DNA of 64,000 nucleotides, from NCBI RefSeq assembly GCF_900109785.1, contig NZ_FOBH01000007.1:62001-126000 (forward strand). Direction: 5' to 3'. The DNA is from Nitrosovibrio tenuis. Lineage in GTDB: Bacteria; Pseudomonadota; Gammaproteobacteria; Burkholderiales; Nitrosomonadaceae. Shown piece by piece: positions 45,667 through 52,650 of the stretch. Below the pieces are notes generated by a model. The model worked only from the letters and a program-made list of their open reading frames with translations. It was not told the DNA's origin and ran no database searches. Each line of letters begins with the position of its first letter. Position 1 is the first letter of the stretch. The translations under genes and the position numbers were made by a program.

Positions 45667-46349
45667 TGAGGCAGCTCTTTGCCGGACTGCTCGCGCACCA
45701 TGTACTCGGCGTACCAGTCCGGCCAGTTCTCGTCGGCTTGCCCCGTCCGTGCTTCGTGCTGTCCGTGCGCGGCCGCCGCACGCCGCAGCGCGCTCGCCAG
45801 ATCGTTCGCCGACGCGAAGGTCGTCGTCGCGGGGTCGACGCGTCCGGGCAGCCGTGTTGTGACCTCCTGGAACAACCAGCCGTTGCCGTCCGGATCGCGA
45901 AACGAAGCAAACGAGCGGTAGCTGCGATGATCGGGATCCGGACCACTGACCCGGAGCCGACCAAACAGGTAGGGCTCGTCCGTGCCAGCGTATACGCCGG
46001 CGGCGTCGTGGAACACGTCACTGATCTCCACGCCCCGACCGAGCAGCTCGGCGCGGATAGCCGCGATATCGGAGACGATCAGGTACAGACCCTGGGCGGA
46101 GCCGGGGGCCGCGGCGGTGACGTTCTTGCCGAAAATGATCGAGCATCCGGAGCCAGGCGGCGTAAATTGGATCACGCGGTAGTCTTTATCGCTGGCAAAG
46201 TCGGCGTCGAGCCGCCACCCGAGCCTCCCGTAGAACTCCTTCGCGCGGTCTAAATCCGAGACAGGGATGACGACGATCTCGAACTTCATGTCTACTTTCG
46301 CGACGCCGGTCGGGTCGTTACTGCGGATTTCAGTCTGCGCATTTGCCAT
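45663..46349 (-). CDS. VOC/glyoxalase-superfamily protein
   Basis: A 228-residue protein with a VOC domain in residues 20-165: FEIVVIPVSDLDRAKEFYGRLGWRLD, IQFTPPGSGCSIIFG and SFASFRDPDGNGWLFQEVT. The C-terminal 60 residues are a hydrophilic helical extension (HGQHEARTGQADENWPDWYAEYM) found on a subset of such proteins. GGAGGAAAG precedes the ATG. Activity is unknown; the extended type is common in soil bacteria next to oxidoreductases. Confidence 0.88.
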   Translation of the reverse strand: MANAQTEIRSNDPTGVAKVDMKFEIVVIPVSDLDRAKEFYGRLGWRLDADFASDKDYRVIQFTPPGSGCSIIFGKNVTAAAPGSAQGLYLIVSDIAAIRAELLGRGVEISDVFHDAAGVYAGTDEPYLFGRLRVSGPDPDHRSYRSFASFRDPDGNGWLFQEVTTRLPGRVDPATTTFASANDLASALRRAAAAHGQHEARTGQADENWPDWYAEYMVREQSGKELPQ

Positions 46350-46813
46350 GTTCTTTCCTCCGCTGTGTTTTAACTAAATCGAAATTCAGATTTGTTCAAT
46401 TCAAATACCAACACAATCACGTCCCCTTAAGGCGTGGCGTTCGAGGCCTAGCGTTCGAGCCGCTCCATGGACTTGTTGGCATCAGGCTAGTTTTGTCGAT
46501 TTCATTCTAACGACCGAGGAGTTTGCCGCCATAGCGCGTGGGATGTAGTAGATCAAGAGGTTCAACTTTACGTCGCCTTGGGCTGCTTCGCATCGCTCAT
46601 TGAATGTACCTTATTGAATGTTCCTTGTTGTCACCTTACTGGCGTGATGGCCTATTGTCAAAATAATAGACATACCGATTGTTACCATCGCTAGTATGGT
46701 GGATGCCGCGATCGGGCGCTGATTCGAACACGTGATAGCCCAATTTGGCGAGCGCGGCTGTAGCTGTATCACGCAGACGTCTTCATCTGACAGCTCGCCA
46801 GTTGAATGCGCAG
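46350..46813. other. Intergenic region without recognisable gene
   Basis: About 460 bp with short direct repeats (TTGAATGTNCCTTRTTG near 46600-46630). No gene recognised. Confidence 0.4.
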
Positions 46814-47035
46814 CTAGGTGGCTAGGTGGTCAGTGGTCCCTTTGCACTGGAACTCTTTGTCGAGCTTAACGGATTCGATACGAGCGAGCCTGTCCGCTTC
46901 TTTTCGGTCTTTGGTTTTAAGGCTGAAAACGATCTGAGAGGAAGGATAAAAGCTGAGGAGGTCTTTAGGGACGCGCCTGCGGAAATAGTAGGTTCCGCTA
47001 CGGTTAAATACATGAGTTTGAGAAGCCACATCCAT
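46814..47035 (-). pseudogene. Tyrosine recombinase N-terminal remnant (DUF6538)
   Basis: Translation from ATG 47035 gives HVFNRSGTYYFRRRVPKDLL, then IVFSLKTKDRKEADRLAR. This is the N-terminal DUF6538 arm-binding module of phage and island tyrosine integrases. The core-binding and catalytic domains are gone. It lies 90 bp left of the left attachment-like site, outside the serine-recombinase element. Confidence 0.7.
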
Positions 47036-47125
47036 TCTCCAAGTGTAACAGTTGTGCGACACTTGGAAACTGAACCTGTTGATTTGCCTGACTGTTGTTT
47101 CTTATCAAGCACCTGAGGATGAGCT

Positions 47126-47144
47126 GGCGTCCCCAAGGGATTCG
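47126..47144. repeat. Left attachment-like site (attL/R), copy of tRNA-Glu 3' end
   Basis: GGCGTCCCCAAGGGATTCG is the 3' end of tRNA-Glu (minus strand), matching GGCGTCCCCAAGGGGATTCG at 62012 except for one missing G. Here the bases just outside read TGG, i.e. the CCA end of the original tRNA gene, which the intact tRNA copy at 62014 lacks. This is what insertion into the tRNA 3' end leaves behind. Confidence 0.8.
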
Positions 47145-47229
47145 GCGAAATCCCCACTATTTTTAAACGGAGGAACATTACGATTAAGCCAGCGAAACAG
47201 CTTAAGAAACAACGTGCTATACTCGCCTG

Positions 47230-47331
47230 ATGCTCCCACACCAAGTCTTCCTCTTCATCTGCTGGTCGATACTGGCGCTATCGGTTGTCTGGGCGCTGGT
47301 CAAGGGACTGTGGCAGACGTTTTTTTCTTGA
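47230..47331 (+). CDS. Possible 33-residue membrane peptide at the left end
   Basis: An ATG six bases after a TGCTATACT extended -10-like sequence starts a 33-residue peptide with one membrane segment (LFICWSILALSVVWALV) and a TGA stop. It overlaps the end of the giant gene by 32 bp on the opposite strand. Too short to be sure; it could be a phage membrane peptide. Confidence 0.3.
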   Translation: MLPHQVFLFICWSILALSVVWALVKGLWQTFFS

Positions 47332-50300
47332 CCTTCTCGTTCAAGGATTTCATTGTCAGGGTTATCAGATCGTCAATTAACCTGACTTGCCCCTTCTCCG
47401 CCCCTTTCTCAACGAGATCGCGCTTGCGCTTGCGTAGTTCCTGAACTCTCTTTTCAGCGGCATTGGCCGCACCGATGAGTTCCCATTCCGGATTCTCACG
47501 CTTGTACTCGGCAACGTCCTCACGGTTCTTCATCCGCCCTTTGATCTCGGCTTCATGGCCGTTGATCCGCTTCAGGTTGTCGTAGAACTCGTTGCCTTGG
47601 GATGACTGCCCCCGGGTATCACCGTAGAACCTTCCTAAAAGTACAGTCTTATGTGGCGGCAAATCTTCCCCGGTAAATGCAGAAGTAACCATCTGCTCGG
47701 CTTTTAGATATTCCCGCCCAACTCCGCCCGTTGCTTGCGCAATCAGATAGTCAATCTGATCCGGGGTTGGACTGAACATGCCAGGCTGATACTTCGTTCC
47801 ACCGCTGATCTTGTTGATCCCTTCGGCCAGCAACTTACTGAACACGCTCGCCGTATCCTTCGCCCGGGTGAATCCGGGAGTCGGGTTCATGGAATTGAAA
47901 TCTTCCCGGGAAATCGGCTTGCCGGTCCAGTCCTTGTTTTCGGCCAATGCGGCCAGCGGATCTATTGCGGTCGGGGAAATTGTTTGCAGCGACATGCCGG
48001 CGTTACCAACGGGATTGAATGCATCGAGAATCGAGTCCATCAGCTGGATAGTGCGTTTCGCCGGATCCTTGAAACCGGACATGGCAAACTCTGTGGTAAT
48101 GCGCCCTATGTTCGGCAGTACGTTAAAGCCCAGCGGCATGGGAACGGAAAGATACTTCCCGTCACCGATCGGCAGAATCAGGCTGCGCGATTTGACGAAC
48201 TCAGGCGGTTCTTCGTCATCCCCCATCCCCGACATAGCCAGGAGCATGGCTTGCATACCGCCAAGCAAGATCCCTCCAGTAATTATCTTCTTGCCAGCCG
48301 GGCCTTTCATCGTTTCAGCCAGTCTCGCGGTGCCCTGAACGGAAGCGTTGAAGAAGGCGTACAGCGCACCTATCTGGCGACCCGCGGCACCGCGTTTATT
48401 GAAGTTGACCGTAAGATTCTTGGCCAGGCTCGCCGCCTGCTGCTTGCTCAATCCCTGCTCGAGGCCGGTCTTATAAGCCGCCAGGCGCACCGCGTTTTCC
48501 ATGGAATCGTTATAATCCGATAGCCATTCGAACAGCGGCTTGACGGCCTTATCCGCGAGCACCTTCTCCGGCGCGTTCAGGAGGCCCCCGGCAGTGATAA
48601 CCTTCCCGATGCGGGTGGTTTGCCACCAGTCGGGGTTAAGCCCTTTCTCAAGCGCTTCCGCGCGGTCCTGGGCATTCTTGTACATATCCCGGAAACCAGT
48701 TTTCCCGCCTTCCTTCTGGAACTCTTCCCAGAGTTGGGACCATTTATTATTGACCGCATTGCCCTTGCGCACGCCGCGCATGCTTTGGTAAATGGCAAGT
48801 AATGCTGGACCGGTGCGGGATAGGACGATTTTCTGCTTGCCAGCCAGCGGCGTCGAAGACAGGTTAAGAGCGGCGCCTTGAACGTCCCGGGTAAGGTTCA
48901 CTATCCCGAATATCGGGTTGTACTGGGTATTGATCGAGGCAAAGTACCGGGTGACGATCGAAGAGGCATTCAGCACAACGCCTACATCGTCCTGGTCGAG
49001 ATTCTTCAAAGACAATGCCATGCGTTTCGCTCGAGGGTCATCCTGGAACACAACCGAGCGTTCCTGAATATTCCCCTTGGAGTCGGGTATCCGGGCGACA
49101 ATCACATCATCACGGCTTTTGTAAGTCGGATCGGTACGCTCTTCCACCAGTCCAGTCGATTTGTTCACGTCGCGAATCGTCGGCGGCACATCCACTTTCC
49201 AGAAATCAGGATTGGGATTCTCTTTCGCGAGTCCGACAAGAGCCGTAGCCACGCGATTCTTTTCACCGCGGATAATGTTCTTCTCGCGCTGCTGCGCGAT
49301 GTTGGCCAGGATGTCCACGACAGGCCGCTTTGATCCAGTTGCGCGTTTCGCTGCATTGCCTTTCACCGAGAAACCCTGCCCGGTCCCGTTGCCGAAAGCA
49401 TGATCCATATCCTCGCGCATCAGGGGCACATAATGCTTATATGCGCTCTCCCAGGTATCGATGGTTTTCTGCGACTCCAGACCATAATCCACCAGCACTT
49501 GACGGGATCTGGCATTGATCGCATCAACACGTTTGGCCAGGGCCTCATACAGCTTCTTCTTGTCGGGATCGAGACTCGCCAGATAGTCACGCGCATCCTG
49601 AGTGTCCATGCCTGATCCACCATCCTGCATATCAGGATCAGGATTGATCTTGGCAATTTGCTTGTTGCGCTCTTCCGCGTGCCGGGCCCAGAGGTATTCT
49701 TCAAAGTCTGCCAGCTTCACGCCATTGATGCGCATGATCTTGATAAGCGGGTCCAGCTCGGTATCGATGAACTCTTTTACGCGCGTTGCCGAACGGCCAT
49801 GGAATAGTTCCTCTTGCAAGTACGCATTGATATTGTCCGCTATCTGCTTGCCCGTTGCCTTGATCGCTTCGGTGACGCGCTTGAGGTCGATGTTTTTATC
49901 CTGGAGGGCATGCAGGATCGTGTCGAGGCGCGACGGTTCGGGCGCATCCCAAGAGGCGTTATTGCCCGGTGCGGAGCGGGAGAAACGGATGTCGCGATTG
50001 TTGGAGTCGAATTCGCCATTATTGCCGGTGGCGGATTTGATTTGGGTTGGTCTGAACACGACATAATTACCGTATTCATCGACAATACCGTCGTGTCCGC
50101 CTTCGATCACTTGTTGACGAATTGCCTCAATCTCTGCGAGGTCGGTAAGTTCGGTAGACCATACGCGCAGGGGGTTCTGTATAGATAGAAACACCGGATA
50201 GACTGTTGGTGTAGTTTCCTTAAGTGCTACGCGCCATAGTGTTGGCGTACTGCCTGTCCTCGCTGAAGTACACCCCCAGAGATGCGGATTCGTAGGTGCC

Positions 50301-50464
50301 GCGCGTTCCGGACCTAGACGGATCGAAAACAAAGAATCCGCCCCCCGGGGTGCCGTGATAAACGACCAGCGGTTCCCCGTTCTCATCCACCACCTTGGAA
50401 TCCTTAAACCATTTGCGGAATGCTGGAGTGTCGGTTTGGGAGTCCCGGCTGAAATGCGGATCAT
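47300..50464 (-). CDS. Giant polyvalent prophage protein, part 4 (C-terminal)
   Basis: The true coding part runs from about 50228 to 47300, entering after a frame change in the ADP-ribosyltransferase domain. It starts with the end of that domain (YPVFLSIQNPLRV, GGHDGIVDEYGNYVVFRP, IKSATGNNGEFD). A long helical region follows, then an LPD38-like segment (SINTQYNPIFGIVNLTRDVQG), then helices to the end at VKKKTSATVP. Large polyvalent proteins of this class are carried in the virion and injected, by family knowledge. Translation upstream of 50228 in this frame is spurious. Ends as the last minus-strand gene before the left att site. Confidence 0.8.
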   Translation of the reverse strand: MIRISAGTPKPTLQHSANGLRIPRWWMRTGNRWSFITAPRGADSLFSIRLGPERAAPTNPHLWGCTSARTGSTPTLWRVALKETTPTVYPVFLSIQNPLRVWSTELTDLAEIEAIRQQVIEGGHDGIVDEYGNYVVFRPTQIKSATGNNGEFDSNNRDIRFSRSAPGNNASWDAPEPSRLDTILHALQDKNIDLKRVTEAIKATGKQIADNINAYLQEELFHGRSATRVKEFIDTELDPLIKIMRINGVKLADFEEYLWARHAEERNKQIAKINPDPDMQDGGSGMDTQDARDYLASLDPDKKKLYEALAKRVDAINARSRQVLVDYGLESQKTIDTWESAYKHYVPLMREDMDHAFGNGTGQGFSVKGNAAKRATGSKRPVVDILANIAQQREKNIIRGEKNRVATALVGLAKENPNPDFWKVDVPPTIRDVNKSTGLVEERTDPTYKSRDDVIVARIPDSKGNIQERSVVFQDDPRAKRMALSLKNLDQDDVGVVLNASSIVTRYFASINTQYNPIFGIVNLTRDVQGAALNLSSTPLAGKQKIVLSRTGPALLAIYQSMRGVRKGNAVNNKWSQLWEEFQKEGGKTGFRDMYKNAQDRAEALEKGLNPDWWQTTRIGKVITAGGLLNAPEKVLADKAVKPLFEWLSDYNDSMENAVRLAAYKTGLEQGLSKQQAASLAKNLTVNFNKRGAAGRQIGALYAFFNASVQGTARLAETMKGPAGKKIITGGILLGGMQAMLLAMSGMGDDEEPPEFVKSRSLILPIGDGKYLSVPMPLGFNVLPNIGRITTEFAMSGFKDPAKRTIQLMDSILDAFNPVGNAGMSLQTISPTAIDPLAALAENKDWTGKPISREDFNSMNPTPGFTRAKDTASVFSKLLAEGINKISGGTKYQPGMFSPTPDQIDYLIAQATGGVGREYLKAEQMVTSAFTGEDLPPHKTVLLGRFYGDTRGQSSQGNEFYDNLKRINGHEAEIKGRMKNREDVAEYKRENPEWELIGAANAAEKRVQELRKRKRDLVEKGAEKGQVRLIDDLITLTMKSLNEKVKKKTSATVP

Positions 50465-50987
50465 CCTTGACTAAGTCTGTTTCCCCAGATATTCTCCCTT
50501 CAAAGCTCCGCGCTTGAGCCAAGCCGGGCAATTGCAGCCCGGAACGTGCCAAGACCGCGGGGCTTTTTTTCGGCCCCTTCCCGCTCTTCACGAATCGCCG
50601 CGCCGGGATCAGAAACCGATGAATGATTTCCGCATCCGTCATCTTCATACTGGCCAGAGCGGGAACGTTCTTCCTGAGCCAGGCACGAACGATGGCGATT
50701 GCACGTTGCACCATCCCTATCTGGGGATTGGTCTGTGCCAGTTCGGCGAGTACCTCTTCCGCAGCTATCAGCCGATCTTTCTCGACCGCCATGTCCAGCC
50801 CGTACTGCACCGCCTTGTCCTCAACCTTCGAGCGCCATCCGACTACGACCTGCTTAAGAATAGGCTTCAATTCCTCGCCAAACGCTCCGCGCAAGCCGAA
50901 GTGCCCCAGCGTTTCATGGAACACCACACGAACAATGTCCCTCGGGGCTGCGCATCTCAGAGGCGACGATGTACACCTTGCCGTCAT
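50220..50987 (-). CDS. Giant polyvalent prophage protein, part 3 (zincin + ART)
   Basis: The coding part runs from about 50943 to 50228. It opens with RDIVRVVFHETLGHFGLRG, an HExxH zincin motif of the PolyVal metallopeptidase type, then a helical linker, and then the first half of an ADP-ribosyltransferase-like domain (FRKWFKDSKVVDENGEPLVVYHGT, followed by FFVFDPSRSGTRG and GVYFSEDRQYA). The frame is lost at ARST and continues in the next frame: deleting one T restores ARSTKETTPTVYPVF. Same for its upstream end, where part 2 stops. Confidence 0.75.
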   Translation of the reverse strand: MTARCTSSPLRCAAPRDIVRVVFHETLGHFGLRGAFGEELKPILKQVVVGWRSKVEDKAVQYGLDMAVEKDRLIAAEEVLAELAQTNPQIGMVQRAIAIVRAWLRKNVPALASMKMTDAEIIHRFLIPARRFVKSGKGPKKSPAVLARSGLQLPGLAQARSFEGRISGETDLVKDDPHFSRDSQTDTPAFRKWFKDSKVVDENGEPLVVYHGTPGGGFFVFDPSRSGTRGTYESASLGVYFSEDRQYANTMARST

Positions 50988-52650
50988 AGAAGAACCCTTC
51001 CGGCTGCCCTACCGCGCCTTGGGACATCTGTTGCGAATTTGTTTCGCGCACGGCATCAGGGACAGCCGAATCATTCATGTCGCTGACAACGACCATTTCA
51101 GGCGCGTTCTTCCATGCTGAAGAGATGGCATCGACAATGGTCTGAACAGCGGATTTGTGCTCGCCAGAAACGACAAGGCCACCGCTATGGGTGGCCTGTG
51201 TCTTCTTGAATGCCGCAGCTTTTAAGCGCTGGCGGATGGCGGAGATTCGTTCGGATTCAGCCTTTCTGGAGAATATGCCTTCGAGCTTGCCCCTTAGTAC
51301 AAGTGCACTTGACCTGTTGAGAACTTGTTCCAGTATTCCGGGTCTTTCGCTGCCCTCGCTTGATATAAGGGACTGGATGAGTATGCCGCGACGCATTGAA
51401 GCCTTACCTGCTCTTGCAGAGCCGCCCAATCCAGTTGCTTCTGCGTGGGTGAACCGGTCAAGCCCAACGGGTCGTCCAAGTCTATCTGTGAACTGTCTGT
51501 TTGCGAAGTCATAGCGATAGCTCGTTATCTCTGGAAATTTGTTATGCAATGTTTCGATGAAAGTATGGATCAAAGCGCGCGTCTTTGCAACATCATCCCC
51601 GCTCCAATCCAGCGGAGGAACCCCGTTTTTCGGATCACCCGCTATCTGTTGCGGCGCGGCTTCAAGATGCTTGACCGTGCCGAACCGCAGAGCAGAGGAC
51701 AACATATTGCTGGTGCGCCGGATCAGGGAATCTGCGGTTAATCCGGCAGGGTCGCCGATGAATTTCCGTTTTGTGTTATACGCCCAGTTCGCCACTGCTG
51801 CATACACCGCTTGACCGCGTTCGCCAGTCGAAAAATGGCTGACATCGATGAAGACCTCTCCGTTGTCGCGCTCGTAGACATAGAACTGCTTGCCGTTCGG
51901 CAACTTGAATACATAGCGGTGATCTGCGCCAGATTCATCCCTTTCATCTTCCCGCGTTCCATCGCCGACATATACAGCATCAGGGTAGACTTCTGAAAAT
52001 ACGCCTTTAAGCGATGTCTTGTGGCTTATCGCGTGCCTGAACAACTCATCAACGTCCGCGAGTTCAACGAGAAAGTCATGGGCGAACGCCACGTCTTCCT
52101 TGTTTGGAGTGCGACTGAATTTAGGCGTACGCTTCATTGCTTCAAGGGTACTATGAAAATCTTCATACCGGCGACCTTCCCATCCGAGAAGCTCGCTCCC
52201 ATAAATGCTGGGATCATCTGCCTCTATTATGCCGCGTTTTGGCATTCCCCGAGATTGCCCTTCCGTAGATTTCGGTTGATCTTCCGTTTTGGGTTGACCG
52301 AAAGACTCAAGCTCTTTGTCTTTGGCGGCATCGCGCTCTGCCCGCCTTCTTTCCCATTCCTCAGATTTCTTTTGTTCCTCTGGGTTTCCGGCCAGCGCCT
52401 TTTTAGGCTGCCCAAATCCGTGCCGCTCTTTATATGCAGCATTCTTTTCTTTTTGACTTGATCTGACCGTCTCTTCATGCAAGCCAATAAGGTGATCAGC
52501 GCTTCCACTCATAATTGCGCGCTGTATATGGCCGAAGTCAATTTTTCCGCTTTCCTTTCTGTACGCTTCGATAACGGCCTTGTTTTTAACCATTGAGGCG
52601 CGGAGCTTATGCTGTTCGTTTTTTTTGCGCTTGAGATAGTACACGCCCAC
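50914..52650 (-). CDS. Giant polyvalent prophage protein, part 2
   Basis: The coding part runs from about 52634 to 50943. It begins with a Lys/Gln-rich helical stretch (RKKNEQHKLRASM), a Glu/Lys low-complexity segment, then a folded region (FAHDFLVELADVDELFRH, GADHRYVFKLPNGKQFYVYERD, AVANWAYNTKRKFIGDPAGL) shared by large polyvalent phage proteins but of unknown activity. It ends GFFYDGKVYIVASEMRSP, after which one extra base shifts frame; the zincin of part 3 follows exactly as in homologues (DGKVY-HE). The open frame before 52634 overlaps the end of part 1. Confidence 0.75.
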   Translation of the reverse strand: MGVYYLKRKKNEQHKLRASMVKNKAVIEAYRKESGKIDFGHIQRAIMSGSADHLIGLHEETVRSSQKEKNAAYKERHGFGQPKKALAGNPEEQKKSEEWERRRAERDAAKDKELESFGQPKTEDQPKSTEGQSRGMPKRGIIEADDPSIYGSELLGWEGRRYEDFHSTLEAMKRTPKFSRTPNKEDVAFAHDFLVELADVDELFRHAISHKTSLKGVFSEVYPDAVYVGDGTREDERDESGADHRYVFKLPNGKQFYVYERDNGEVFIDVSHFSTGERGQAVYAAVANWAYNTKRKFIGDPAGLTADSLIRRTSNMLSSALRFGTVKHLEAAPQQIAGDPKNGVPPLDWSGDDVAKTRALIHTFIETLHNKFPEITSYRYDFANRQFTDRLGRPVGLDRFTHAEATGLGGSARAGKASMRRGILIQSLISSEGSERPGILEQVLNRSSALVLRGKLEGIFSRKAESERISAIRQRLKAAAFKKTQATHSGGLVVSGEHKSAVQTIVDAISSAWKNAPEMVVVSDMNDSAVPDAVRETNSQQMSQGAVGQPEGFFYDGKVYIVASEMRSPEGHCSCGVP

